Origin: Pseudomonas izuensis
GTDB lineage: Bacteria; Pseudomonadota; Gammaproteobacteria; Pseudomonadales; Pseudomonadaceae
Length of the DNA stretch: 64,000 nt
Direction: 5' to 3'
NCBI RefSeq assembly: GCF_009861505.1
Contig: NZ_WTFT01000002.1
Span: 62,001 to 126,000, forward strand
Of the stretch, positions 1-7,935 are shown in pieces. The position numbers were made by a program, and so were the translations under genes. The notes below the pieces were generated by a model. The model did no database searches. It had not been told where the DNA came from and saw only the letters and a program-made list of their open reading frames with translations. Every line of letters begins with the position of its first letter. The stretch's first letter is position 1.

Positions 1-198
1 ATTGACGCCGCGCCGTTCCACTACACCCGAGCCTATCTGTCGAATGCGTGTTCCAAAGCGACATTGTCGGACGAGCGGCGTCTGGCGCTGATAGCGAAGA
101 TGAACAGGATGGTGCCCACCATCGTCAGGCAATGCCTGAGCAGCCCGGGCTCCAGGTATTCGAGGTTTTTGCCGAAGGATATTCGCGAGTTGCTTTAG
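1..198 (+). CDS. 3' end of an unidentified gene (partial)
   Basis: An open frame runs from the first base of the window to a TAG at 196-198 and encodes 65 residues ending in KDIRELL. The fragment is basic and helix-prone, with RRLALIAKMNRMV and a Tyr/Arg-rich tail. I do not recognise the family. The start lies outside the window. It converges with the quinone oxidoreductase gene that ends at 250. Function unknown; coding is likely from codon use but not proven. Confidence 0.5.
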   Translation: MDAAPFHYTRAYLSNACSKATLSDERRLALIAKMNRMVPTIVRQCLSSPGSRYSRFLPKDIRELL

Positions 199-249
199 TT
201 TTGATCAGGTCTGGACAACGTTGATCGAAGCCCAGACCTTCTGCCGGGC

Positions 250-1227
250 TCAGCGAACCTGCACCACCACCTTGCCAACCGCCTTGCGCTGGCCAAGGTC
301 ATTGATCGCTTGCGCGGCATTGCCCAGTGGGTACACCTGCGATACCAGCGGTTTCAACTTGCCTTCGGCAAACCAGCCGAACAATTGCTGGAAGTTCGCC
401 GCGTTGTCCTGCGGCTGGCGCTGGGCGAACGATCCCCAGAACACCCCGACCACGGCTGCGCCTTTGAGCAGGGCGAGGTTCACCGGGAGTTCGGGGATGC
501 GGCCGCTGGCGAAGCCGACCACCAGCAGGCGACCGTTCCAGGCGATGGAGCGGACGGCTTGGTCGAACAGGTCGCCGCCCACCGGGTCGTAAATCACGTC
601 GGCGCCCTGGCCATCGGTCAGGCGTTTGATTTCGTCCTTGAGGCTGGTTTCGCTGTAGTTGATCAGTTCATCGGCACCGGCGGCCTTGGCCACAGCCAGC
701 TTTTCCGCGCTGCTGGCGGCAGCGATCACCCGGGCGCCCATGGCCTTGCCGATTTCCACGGCGGCCAGGCCGACGCCGCCGGAGGCACCGAGTACCAGCA
801 GGGTTTCACCGGGTTGCAGGTTGCCGCGCTGCTTGAGCGCGTGCATCGAGGTGCCGTAGGTCATGCTGAAGGCGGCGGCGGTGTTGAAATCCATGGAGGA
901 CGGGATCGGCAGCACGTTGTAGCCCGGCACCGCGACCTGTTCGGCGAAGCTACCCCAGCCGGTCAGGGCCATGACCCGGTCACCGACTTTCAGATGGCTG
1001 ACCTTTTCACCCACCGCGCTGACCACGCCAGCCGCTTCGCCGCCCGGGGAAAACGGGAAGGGCGGTTTGAATTGGTACTTGCCCTCGATGATCAGCGTGT
1101 CCGGGAAATTCACCCCGGCGGCGTGCACGTCCAGCAGGATTTCGTTCTTCTTCGCGACAGGACTGGCGACGTCTTCCAGCACCAGCGATTCGGCAGGGCC
1201 GAAGGCTTTGCACAGCACGGCTTTCAT
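250..1227 (-). CDS. NADPH:quinone oxidoreductase family protein
   Basis: This is a 325-residue zinc-independent medium-chain dehydrogenase/reductase of the quinone oxidoreductase type. It should be a cytosolic NAD(P)H-dependent enzyme reducing quinones or enones. The N-terminal GroES-like domain contains GVNFPDTL and the FSPGGEAAGVV segment. The Rossmann half has the glycine-rich LGASGGVGLAAVEIG motif near residue 147. The cysteines that bind structural zinc in alcohol dehydrogenases are absent. The ATG at 1227 is chosen because MKAVL is the usual family start and AGGAAT lies upstream; the frame stays open further upstream but that extension looks non-coding. The true substrate is unknown. 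Confidence 0.85.
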   Translation of the reverse strand: MKAVLCKAFGPAESLVLEDVASPVAKKNEILLDVHAAGVNFPDTLIIEGKYQFKPPFPFSPGGEAAGVVSAVGEKVSHLKVGDRVMALTGWGSFAEQVAVPGYNVLPIPSSMDFNTAAAFSMTYGTSMHALKQRGNLQPGETLLVLGASGGVGLAAVEIGKAMGARVIAAASSAEKLAVAKAAGADELINYSETSLKDEIKRLTDGQGADVIYDPVGGDLFDQAVRSIAWNGRLLVVGFASGRIPELPVNLALLKGAAVVGVFWGSFAQRQPQDNAANFQQLFGWFAEGKLKPLVSQVYPLGNAAQAINDLGQRKAVGKVVVQVR

Positions 1228-1377
1228 CAGGGCTATTCCTTTGGGAGTGATGGCCGATAAGTGTAGGTGTGTGAGTCGACGGGTCAACGAGCATGCCCGG
1301 CCCTGATAGTCAGCCATAAGCTTGTGCTTGAACGACGGGTCGATATGCTAGGCCGCAAACTGGATAAGGAGTGAATT

Positions 1378-1785
1378 GTGAAAGCGTGGATCATGTTGAT
1401 GCTGGCCCTGTCCCTGCCTGTGGCAGCGGTGGCCGAAGAAGCCAAAGAAAGCACGGCGCCCAAGGTCAATTACATCACCTTGAGCCCGCCGTTCGTGGGT
1501 AACTATGGACTGGATGGCACGGCCAAGCTCAAGGTCTACAAGGCTGACGTGGCCCTGCGGGTCACTGGTGACGAGGCGTTTAAAGCAGTCAAGGCCAACG
1601 AGCCCTTGATCCGTAATCAGCTGGTGGCGCTGTTTGCTCAGCAGACCACCGAGACGATGAACAACGTCGAGGCCAAGGAGAAGCTGCGTCAGGAAGCGCT
1701 CAAGCAAACCCAGCAGGTATTGAACGACGAAACCGGCAAGCCGGTGGTTGAGGACTTGTTGTTCAACAACCTAATCATCCAGTAA
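1378..1785 (+). CDS. FliL-like basal-body-associated family protein
   Basis: The 135-residue product starts at GTG, preceded by a good AAGGAG site at 1366-1371. It has a signal peptide (hydrophobic stretch to about residue 19, LPVAAVAEE) and then a FliL-type fold with NYITLSPPFVGNY and repeated VKANEPLIRNQLVALF-like segments. Canonical FliL has a transmembrane anchor and sits at the flagellar stator. This gene lies outside any flagellar cluster, so it is better seen as a stand-alone periplasmic FliL-domain protein. Role unknown. A REPIN follows directly after the stop. Confidence 0.75.
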   Translation: MKAWIMLMLALSLPVAAVAEEAKESTAPKVNYITLSPPFVGNYGLDGTAKLKVYKADVALRVTGDEAFKAVKANEPLIRNQLVALFAQQTTETMNNVEAKEKLRQEALKQTQQVLNDETGKPVVEDLLFNNLIIQ

Positions 1786-1795
1786 TGCTGGATCC

Positions 1796-1863
1796 TGTGG
1801 GAGCAAAGCTTGCTCGCGATAGCGTCCTCAAGATCGCCATCGCGAGCAAGCTTTGCTCCCACA
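1796..1863. repeat. REPIN (REP doublet)
   Basis: The arms TGTGGGAGCAAAGC... and ...GCTTTGCTCCCACA are 25 bp, near-perfect inverted copies around a short spacer. It lies between the convergent FliL-like and EVE-domain genes. Confidence 0.9.
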
Positions 1864-1880
1864 AGAGCGATATCGCCGGC

Positions 1881-2330
1881 CTATATAAGCGCAACCACCG
1901 CCGCCCACTGCTCTGCTGTCACCGGCATCACCGACAGCCTCGACCCCTTCTGCACCAACGGCATCTCCGCCAGCGCCGTCTGCTGTTTCAGATAGTCCAG
2001 CTTCAGCACCCTGGAAAACGTCTCCACATGCGCGACATCAATCGCGCTCCAGGCGTTTTTTTCTACGGTAGCCTTCGGATCGTAGTAATGGCTTTCAGGC
2101 TCCAGCGCAGTCGGGTCCGGATACGCGGCTTCGACAATCTTGCCGATGCCGGCAATGCCCGGCTCGGGACAGCTGGAGTGGTAGAAGAAAAACTCGTCCC
2201 CCACCGCCATGGCCCTTAGAAAGTTCCGCGCCTGATAGTTTCGAACCCCGTCCCAGCGCGCTCTACCGAGCTTTTCCAGACCTTTGATCGAGAGTTCGTC
2301 GGGCTCGGATTTCATCAGCCAATAGGCCAT
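1881..2330 (-). CDS. EVE domain-containing protein
   Basis: The 149-residue protein is a single EVE domain (PUA-like fold, relative of human THYN1). Family hallmarks are the MAYWLMKSEPDE start, WDGVRNYQARN near residue 27 and DEFFFYHS near residue 45. EVE domains bind modified bases in nucleic acids; the ligand here is unknown. The ATG at 2330 is chosen because MAYWLMKSEP is the conserved N-terminus, with the upstream in-frame extension discarded. It appears monocistronic. Confidence 0.9.
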   Translation of the reverse strand: MAYWLMKSEPDELSIKGLEKLGRARWDGVRNYQARNFLRAMAVGDEFFFYHSSCPEPGIAGIGKIVEAAYPDPTALEPESHYYDPKATVEKNAWSAIDVAHVETFSRVLKLDYLKQQTALAEMPLVQKGSRLSVMPVTAEQWAAVVALI

Positions 2331-2525
2331 GGTTTGGCTCCTTGCGGGGTGTGTGGACAGGTTGTCCGGCAATTTTATGACAAACCGACAGTCGGTTGAC
2401 GCCACCATTTGCGCGCCGGTTCACGTTGTCGCAAAATGCCGGCCTTTCAAGCTTGACGCTGCTGCACGGCCTACAAACGGAAACCGCTGCTGTCATCGTG
2501 TTGATATGCCTTTGGGGGGCAATCG

Positions 2526-2681
2526 ATGAAACGCAAACCGGATTTACTATGGATTTTGGTTATTCTGTTCGGCCTTGGCGTCGTGACCACCGGCTATGCC
2601 CAAAGCCTGTGGACCAACAAGACCGACGCGCCGGTCGAAGTCTCGCCGTTGCAGCAACAGTCGACAGCCTTCAAGCGCTGA
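2526..2681 (+). CDS. Small single-pass membrane protein, hypothetical
   Basis: A 51-residue frame begins MKRKPDLLWILVILFGLG and has one membrane helix at about residues 7-25. It is preceded by a G-rich ribosome site (GGGGGG, 5 bases before ATG). A positively charged N-terminus before the helix predicts the N-in orientation, leaving a short periplasmic tail ending SPLQQQSTAFKR. I recognise no domain. It is convergent with ygfA (36 bp between stops) and divergent from the EVE gene. The helix, charge pattern and ribosome site support a real gene. Confidence 0.7.
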   Translation: MKRKPDLLWILVILFGLGVVTTGYAQSLWTNKTDAPVEVSPLQQQSTAFKR

Positions 2682-2716
2682 ATCTGTTTTCTCGACGCCG
2701 CTGATTGCAGTGGCGT

Positions 2717-3322
2717 CTAATCTGCGTAGTACCACGCCTTGTCCGTCACCGTTCCTTGCAACGGCACATCCCAGCTCGCTTGAGCCAGTCGCTCCACTTT
2801 CTGACATTCATGGGCCAGCCCCAGTAACGTCGGCTTGCGCCAGTCATTACGGCGCGCCAGGTAGGCCAGGCTTCGATCATAAAAGCCACCGCCCATGCCC
2901 AGGCGTCCACCGACATCGTCAAACCCCACTAACGGCAGCAGCACAAGATCCAGCGCCCAGACTTTGCGTTGCCGGGCGAGGTTGTGCCTCGGTTCGAGAA
3001 TACGAAATCGGTTGGGCTTGAGTTTTTCGCCGGGGCGGATGCGCTGGAACACCATTTTGGTTCGCGGCCAGGCGCTGAGCACCGGCAGATAGGTGGCCTT
3101 GCCCCGACGCTGGGCGGCACGCAGCAGCAGTCTCGGATCGATTTCGCCGTCGGTGGGCAGATAAAGAGAGATGTGTTTGGCGCGGCGGAACAGCGGTTGC
3201 TGGGCCAATTGCTTGTACAGCCCGCGAGCAGCCTGGCGCTGCTGGCTGGGTGTCAGTGCGCGGCGGGCTTTGCGCAGCATGCGTCGAAGTTGCGGGCGGG
3301 GAAGCAGCGCAGGTTCGTTCAT
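2717..3322 (-). CDS. ygfA: 5-formyltetrahydrofolate cyclo-ligase
   Basis: The 201-residue enzyme converts 5-formyl-THF to 5,10-methenyl-THF with ATP in the cytosol and so clears a folate metabolite that inhibits folate enzymes. The family signatures are ISLYLPTDGEIDPR near residue 57 and GGRLGMGGGFYDRSLA near 146. The ATG at 3322 is used; an in-frame TTG six codons upstream is less likely. The gene sits downstream of 6S RNA and zapA on the same strand. Linkage of ygfA to 6S RNA is conserved in many gammaproteobacteria. Confidence 0.92.
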   Translation of the reverse strand: MNEPALLPRPQLRRMLRKARRALTPSQQRQAARGLYKQLAQQPLFRRAKHISLYLPTDGEIDPRLLLRAAQRRGKATYLPVLSAWPRTKMVFQRIRPGEKLKPNRFRILEPRHNLARQRKVWALDLVLLPLVGFDDVGGRLGMGGGFYDRSLAYLARRNDWRKPTLLGLAHECQKVERLAQASWDVPLQGTVTDKAWYYAD

Positions 3323-3364
3323 GAATTCGGGCTTCAACAATACGGGTAGGTGAAGCGTACCCGT

Positions 3365-3400
3365 AAAAAAGCCGATGCCGGTATAAAAACCGGCATCGGC
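3365..3400 (-). terminator. Rho-independent terminator below 6S RNA
   Basis: Perfect 12-bp stem GCCGATGCCGGT / ACCGGCATCGGC at 3371-3400, followed on the minus strand by six T residues (3365-3370). It separates 6S RNA from ygfA. Confidence 0.85.
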
Positions 3401-3404
3401 TGGA

Positions 3405-3587
3405 ATCAGGCTCCCCGAATGTGCCGCTGTCGACTTAGCCCTTGAACCCGAAAGTTCAAGGTGGAAGATGCAGTAGGCTTTAAGGCTTTCCGTCTAGCGG
3501 ACATGCACACCAGCCCAACGTGCAACCTCCAGGGTATAGCAAATCGGCTCAGGGACATCGCCAACTGGCAAGCACCCCAGGGAGTGA
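3405..3587 (-). ncRNA. ssrS: 6S RNA
   Basis: The minus strand between zapA and ygfA carries the 6S RNA of pseudomonads, about 180 nt. It begins near CTGCTCACTCCCTGGGGTG and the 3' part pairs back with the 5' part in the closing-stem region (for example GGGGAGCC near 3412). 6S RNA mimics an open promoter and sequesters sigma70 RNA polymerase in stationary phase. Position (zapA-ssrS-ygfA) and a TATACT box upstream support the call. The ends are estimated by eye to within about 10 nt. Confidence 0.85.
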
Positions 3588-3591
3588 GCAG

Positions 3592-3597
3592 AGTATA
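3592..3597 (-). promoter_or_regulatory. -10 box of 6S RNA promoter
   Basis: On the minus strand TATACT ends about 5-7 bases before the predicted 6S RNA start. I could not assign a convincing -35 box. Confidence 0.6.
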
Positions 3598-3616
3598 CCG
3601 CAAGCGGTGGCGCGAA

Positions 3617-3934
3617 TCAGCCTTTGGTGACATCCGGATCGGTGGCGAGCACCAGATCGACGCGATCGAGCAGGTCGCGCACCTGCTCGCGGGTCGAGCC
3701 GCTGGCCTGGATACTCGGGCGTTCTTCCTTGTGCAGCAGGTCGTGGGTGATGTTCAGGGCGGCCATGACGGCGATGCGGTCGGCGCCGATGACTTTGCCG
3801 CTGCTGCGGATTTCGCGCATCTTGCCGTCCAGGTAACGGGCGGCGCTCACCAGGTTGCTGCGTTCTTCCTGGGGGCAAATGATCGAATATTCTTTGTCGA
3901 GGATCTGCACGGTGACGCTATTGCTTGAACTCAT
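3617..3934 (-). CDS. zapA: Cell division protein ZapA
   Basis: The 105-residue protein matches ZapA, which bundles FtsZ filaments in the Z ring. The N-terminal globular head contains VQILDKEYSIICPQEER and AARYLDGKMREIR; the C-terminal half is a coiled coil (RIAVMAALNITHDLLHKEE onward). The start codon overlaps the stop of the upstream ZapB-like gene by 4 nt (ATGA), implying translational coupling. 6S RNA follows. Confidence 0.92.
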   Translation of the reverse strand: MSSSNSVTVQILDKEYSIICPQEERSNLVSAARYLDGKMREIRSSGKVIGADRIAVMAALNITHDLLHKEERPSIQASGSTREQVRDLLDRVDLVLATDPDVTKG

Positions 3935-4140
3935 GAGTCTTGCTCCAGGGCCTTGAGGCGCGAAATCATCGATTCGACCTTACGCCGGGCGATTTCGTTT
4001 TTTTCAATGAGGTGAGCGCGTTCCTCGCGCCAGGTCTTTTCCTGTGCTAGTAAGAGTCCGTTTTGGCTCTTAAGTTGCTCGACTCGGGTAATCAGCAGTT
4101 CGAGTCTGGCCATCAGCGCTTGCAGGTCGGTGTCTTCCAT
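3931..4140 (-). CDS. ZapB-like coiled-coil protein (TIGR02449 family)
   Basis: The 69-residue product is almost entirely one coiled coil (LQALMARLELLITRVEQLK...LIEKNEIARRKVESMISRL). It belongs to the small family found upstream of zapA in pseudomonads and is a likely division-ring factor like ZapB. MEDTDLQ at 4140 is chosen as the start; upstream in-frame sequence runs into a REPIN and is not coding. The stop overlaps the zapA start by 4 nt. Confidence 0.88.
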   Translation of the reverse strand: MEDTDLQALMARLELLITRVEQLKSQNGLLLAQEKTWREERAHLIEKNEIARRKVESMISRLKALEQDS

Positions 4141-4183
4141 TGTGTCCACGGTTCGTCTGATGGGTGGTAGCTGGCGGACCATT

Positions 4184-4283
4184 GCAGGAGCGAGCTTGCT
4201 CGCGATGGTCGCCAACGATAACGCTGGGTCCCTGACACCCCGCAGTGTTTTCGGGTTCATCGCGAGCAAGCTCGCTCCTACAG
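4184..4283. repeat. REPIN
   Basis: Inverted arms GCAGGAGCGAGCTTGCTCGC and its complement flank a spacer of about 55 bp containing CAACGATAACGC, as in the element at 10476-10579. It lies in the divergent region between the zapB-like and UPF0149 genes. Confidence 0.9.
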
Positions 4284-4348
4284 GGGTAGTCGATGTAGGA
4301 TACAAGGCCTTCATTCTAGACATAGCGCCGTCTGGCGCCTAGCTGCCC

Positions 4349-4909
4349 ATGCCCATTCAGAATTCTCCGTACCAAGCCTTCGCCACCCTGCTGACTTCCA
4401 GCGGTCACCCTGTCTCGCCTGCCGAACTGCACGGCCTGTTGCTCGGACGCAGCTGCGCCGGCGCCGGTTTCGATGCAGAGGGCTGGCTGATCGATGCCGC
4501 CGAACTGCTTGAAAGCGAGCCGCAGGACAACGTCCGCGCTGCCTTGCTCGGCCTGCAAGAGATGGTCAAGGGCGAACTCACCGGCGAGGACGTGACCGTC
4601 GTCCTGTTGCTGCCGACCGACGATGCCCCGCTGACCGAACGCGCCGTGGCACTGGGCCAGTGGTGTCAGGGTTTCCTCAGCGGTTTCGGTTTGAACTGCC
4701 GTGACAGCAGCATGCTGAGCACCGAGGCCACCGAAGTGTTGCAGGACCTGGCCGCCATTTCCCAGGTCCAGGACGCCCTGGAAGAATCCGAAGACGGCGA
4801 AACCGACTACATGGAAGTCATGGAGTACCTGCGCGTCGCGCCGCTGTTGCTGTTCTCCGAAACCAGGAAAGCGGACGAACCGGCGGCTGCCAAACCGTCG
4901 TTGCACTAA
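4349..4909 (+). CDS. UPF0149 (YgfB/YecA) family protein
   Basis: The 186-residue, acidic protein carries the family features: [18 protein letters not shown] near residue 22, the central [14 protein letters not shown] near 101 and the [22 protein letters not shown] block near 150. The SEC-C zinc tail of the YecA subgroup is absent, so it is YgfB-like. It is the first gene of the operon leading to pepP and the ubi genes, a linkage also seen in E. coli. In P. aeruginosa YgfB has been tied to beta-lactam resistance through control of the amidase AmpDh3. Confidence 0.9.
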   Translation: MPIQNSPYQAFATLLTSSGHPVSPAELHGLLLGRSCAGAGFDAEGWLIDAAELLESEPQDNVRAALLGLQEMVKGELTGEDVTVVLLLPTDDAPLTERAVALGQWCQGFLSGFGLNCRDSSMLSTEATEVLQDLAAISQVQDALEESEDGETDYMEVMEYLRVAPLLLFSETRKADEPAAAKPSLH

Positions 4910-4935
4910 TAGAAGACAGGGAACGCCATCTGCCC

Positions 4936-6270
4936 ATGATTCATATCCCGAAATCGGAATACAGCCGTCGCCGCAAGGCGTTGATGGCGCAGATGGAGCC
5001 CAACAGCATCGCTATCCTGCCCGCCGCTGCGGTAGCCATTCGCAACCGCGACGTCGAGCACGTCTACCGTCAGGACAGCGACTTCCAGTACCTCAGTGGT
5101 TTCCCCGAGCCACAGGCCGTCCTGGTCTTGATGCCGGGGCGTTTGCATGGCGAATACATCCTGTTCTGCCGCGAACGCAACGCCGAACGGGAGTTGTGGG
5201 ACGGCTTGCGCGCGGGCCAGGAAGGTGCGATCCGCGACTTCGGTGCCGACGATGCGTTTCCGATCACTGACATCGACGACATCCTGCCGGGCCTGATCGA
5301 AGGCCGTGACCGGGTGTATTCGGCCATGGGCAGCAATCCGGAATTCGACCGCCACCTGATGGAATGGATCAACGTGATCCGCTCCAAGGCCAGCCTTGGC
5401 GCCCAGCCGCCGAACGAATTCGTTGCGCTGGATCACTTGCTTCACGACATGCGCCTGTATAAATCGGCGGCAGAAGTGAAGGTGATGCGCGAGGCCGCGC
5501 GGATTTCCGCCCAGGCCCATGTACGCGCGATGCAGGCCAGCCGTGCCGGATTGCATGAGTTCAGCCTGGAAGCCGAACTCGACTACGAGTTCCGCAAGGG
5601 CGGGGCGAAGATGCCGGCCTACGGCTCGATCGTCGCGGCAGGGCGCAACAGCTGCATCCTGCACTATCAGCAGAATGACGCGGTGCTCAAGGACGGTGAC
5701 CTGGTGCTGATCGACGCCGGTTGCGAGATCGATTGTTACGCCAGCGACATCACCCGCACCTGGCCGGTCAACGGCAAGTATTCAGCGGAGCAGAAAGCGA
5801 TCTACGAGTTGGTGCTCGCAGCGCAGGAAGCCGCGTTTGCCGAGATTGCCCCGAACAAGCACTGGAATCAGGCCCACGAGGCCACAGTCCGGGTGATTAC
5901 CGCTGGCCTGGTGGAGTTGGGGTTGTTGCAGGGCGACGTCGACGAATTGATCGCCAGTGAGGCCTACAAAGGGTTTTACATGCACCGTGCCGGTCACTGG
6001 CTGGGCATGGACGTGCATGATGTTGGCGAGTACAAGGTCGGCGGCGAATGGCGCGTGCTGGAGGTTGGCATGGCGCTGACCGTGGAGCCGGGGATCTACA
6101 TTGCACCGGACAACAAGCACGTGGCGAAGAAGTGGCGCGGCATAGGCGTGCGCATCGAGGATGATGTTGTGGTCACCAAAAGCGGCTGTGAAATCCTGAC
6201 CAGAGGCGTGCCGAAAACGGTCGCCGAGATCGAGGCCTTGATGGCGCAAGCACGGACACAAGCGGCATGA
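4936..6270 (+). CDS. pepP: Xaa-Pro aminopeptidase II
   Basis: The 444-residue metallopeptidase of the M24B family removes N-terminal residues that precede proline. The N-terminal aminopeptidase P domain covers roughly residues 5-140. The pita-bread catalytic domain has the dinuclear-metal ligands in LIDAGCEIDCYASDITRTW (two Asp), HRAGHWLGMDVHD (His), VEPGIYI (Glu) and RIEDDVVV (Glu). Length and motifs are normal. It lies 26 bp after the UPF0149 gene, and its stop overlaps ubiH by 4 nt, so it is in one operon with the ubiquinone genes. Confidence 0.95.
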   Translation: MIHIPKSEYSRRRKALMAQMEPNSIAILPAAAVAIRNRDVEHVYRQDSDFQYLSGFPEPQAVLVLMPGRLHGEYILFCRERNAERELWDGLRAGQEGAIRDFGADDAFPITDIDDILPGLIEGRDRVYSAMGSNPEFDRHLMEWINVIRSKASLGAQPPNEFVALDHLLHDMRLYKSAAEVKVMREAARISAQAHVRAMQASRAGLHEFSLEAELDYEFRKGGAKMPAYGSIVAAGRNSCILHYQQNDAVLKDGDLVLIDAGCEIDCYASDITRTWPVNGKYSAEQKAIYELVLAAQEAAFAEIAPNKHWNQAHEATVRVITAGLVELGLLQGDVDELIASEAYKGFYMHRAGHWLGMDVHDVGEYKVGGEWRVLEVGMALTVEPGIYIAPDNKHVAKKWRGIGVRIEDDVVVTKSGCEILTRGVPKTVAEIEALMAQARTQAA

Positions 6271-7454
6271 GTCGAGTCAATCTGGCAATCATCGGCGGTG
6301 GCCTGGTTGGCGCCAGCCTGGCCATGGCCTTGCAGGCCGGGGCCCGTGCCCGGGGCTGGAAGATCGTACTGATCGAACCCTTTGCCCCCGGCGATACCTA
6401 TCAACCCAGCTATGACGCGCGCTCCACGGCATTGTCCTTTGGCGCCCGGCAGATTTATCAACGGCTGGGCGTCTGGCAGGAGATTTCCCGCCGCGCCGAA
6501 CCGATCAAACAGATTCACGTCTCCGACCGTGGGCGATTTTCCACGGCGCGATTGTCGGCGATGGAAGAGGGCGTTCCTGCGCTGGGTTATGTCGTGGAAA
6601 ACGCCTGGCTCGGCCAATGCCTGTGGCAGGGCCTGGACAAGGACGTGATCAGTTGGCGTTGCCCGGCGGAAGTTACCCGCATGGAACCGCTCACCGACGG
6701 CTATCGCCTGACCCTCAATGACGAAACCACCCTGGATTGCGACCTCGCGGTACTCGCCGATGGCGGCCGTTCCGGCCTGCGCGAGCAACTGGGTATCGGT
6801 GTCAGAACGCGCCCCTACAACCAGAGCGCGCTGATCGCCAACATCACCCCGAGCGAAGCCCACAACGGCATGGCCTTCGAGCGCTTCACCGACGATGGCC
6901 CGATGGCCTTGCTGCCGTTGCCGGACAATCGTTGCGCATTGGTCTGGACCCGTCTGGGCATGGACGCGCAACGCCTGGCCGCCCTCGATGAACGCAGTTT
7001 TCTCAGCGAATTGCAGGGCGTGTTTGGCTATCGCCTCGGTTCGTTGAAGCAGGTCGGCGCACGGCACCTGTATCCGCTGTCACTGGTGGAGGCGGAGGAA
7101 CAGGTGCGACCGCATCTGGCGATTCTCGGCAACGCCGCCCACAGCCTGCACCCGATTGCCGGCCAGGGGTTCAACCTGTCCTTGCGCGATGCCCAGGCGC
7201 TGGCCGATGCGTTGCTTGCCAGTGAGCAGGTGCTTGGGGATTTTGCGACCTTGCAGGCCTACCGCGAGCACCAGCGTCTGGATCAGAACCTCACCGTCGG
7301 TTTCTCCGACCAGGTCACGCGCCTGTTCGGCAGCACGCAGCCACTGGTTTCGCTGGGGCGCAATCTCGGCCTGCTCGGCCTCGATCTGTTGCCGCCGGCC
7401 AAGCGCTGGTTCGCCCGGCAGGCCATGGGCCTGGGTACTCGCCCTGATGTTTAA
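6267..7454 (+). CDS. ubiH: 2-octaprenyl-6-methoxyphenol hydroxylase
   Basis: This is a 395-residue FAD-dependent aromatic hydroxylase of ubiquinone synthesis. The FAD-binding GGGLVGASLAMAL lies at the N-terminus, the DG-type LAVLADGGRSGLR near residue 160, and the GD-type ILGNAAHSLHPIAGQGFNLSLRDA near 285. The order pepP-ubiH followed by a second ubi hydroxylase is conserved in gammaproteobacteria. It starts inside the pepP stop (ATGA) and its own end overlaps the DUF4442 gene by 8 nt. Confidence 0.93.
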   Translation: MSRVNLAIIGGGLVGASLAMALQAGARARGWKIVLIEPFAPGDTYQPSYDARSTALSFGARQIYQRLGVWQEISRRAEPIKQIHVSDRGRFSTARLSAMEEGVPALGYVVENAWLGQCLWQGLDKDVISWRCPAEVTRMEPLTDGYRLTLNDETTLDCDLAVLADGGRSGLREQLGIGVRTRPYNQSALIANITPSEAHNGMAFERFTDDGPMALLPLPDNRCALVWTRLGMDAQRLAALDERSFLSELQGVFGYRLGSLKQVGARHLYPLSLVEAEEQVRPHLAILGNAAHSLHPIAGQGFNLSLRDAQALADALLASEQVLGDFATLQAYREHQRLDQNLTVGFSDQVTRLFGSTQPLVSLGRNLGLLGLDLLPPAKRWFARQAMGLGTRPDV

Positions 7455-7932
7455 GTGGCTGAGCAGAATGTTTGGCAAGGCCAGGCTGATGCGCTGGTTC
7501 ATGAGCTTCTACCCGCCATACCTCGGTGCCGGGGTTCGGGTGCGGCACATCAGCGATGATTTCCGTGACATTCAGGTGTCCATGGGCCTGGGCTGGTACA
7601 ACCGCAATTACGTCGGCACCCAGTTCGGTGGCAGCCTGTACTCGATGGTCGATCCGTTCTTCATGCTGATGCTGATGGAGAACCTCGGGCGCAACTACAT
7701 CGTCTGGGACAAGGCGGCCGACATCGATTTCATCGCACCGGGCAAAGGCCCGGTGTTTGCCCGCTTCAACATCGATGACACCTTGCTCGACGAAATCCGT
7801 CGGCAAACGGCAGACGGGCAAAAATACCTGCCGCAGTTGCAGGTCGATATTCACGACGGCGCCGGCCACCTGGTGGCGCGTGTCGGAAAAACCCTTTACG
7901 TGCGGCTCAAGCCGCAAGCGAGACAGGCTTAA
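7447..7932 (+). CDS. DUF4442 domain-containing protein (hotdog fold)
   Basis: The 161-residue protein begins MFKWLSRMFGKARLMRW and has the thioesterase-like hotdog features NYVGTQFGGSLYSMVDPFF near residue 54 and the DIDFIAPGKGPVFARF strand pair near 97. Family members are uncharacterised acyl-thioesterase relatives. The start at 7447 overlaps the ubiH end by 8 nt; longer in-frame readings run through ubiH and are rejected. Its place between the two ubi hydroxylases suggests a supporting role in the same operon, which is inference. Confidence 0.85.
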   Translation: MFKWLSRMFGKARLMRWFMSFYPPYLGAGVRVRHISDDFRDIQVSMGLGWYNRNYVGTQFGGSLYSMVDPFFMLMLMENLGRNYIVWDKAADIDFIAPGKGPVFARFNIDDTLLDEIRRQTADGQKYLPQLQVDIHDGAGHLVARVGKTLYVRLKPQARQA

Positions 7933-7935
7933 AGC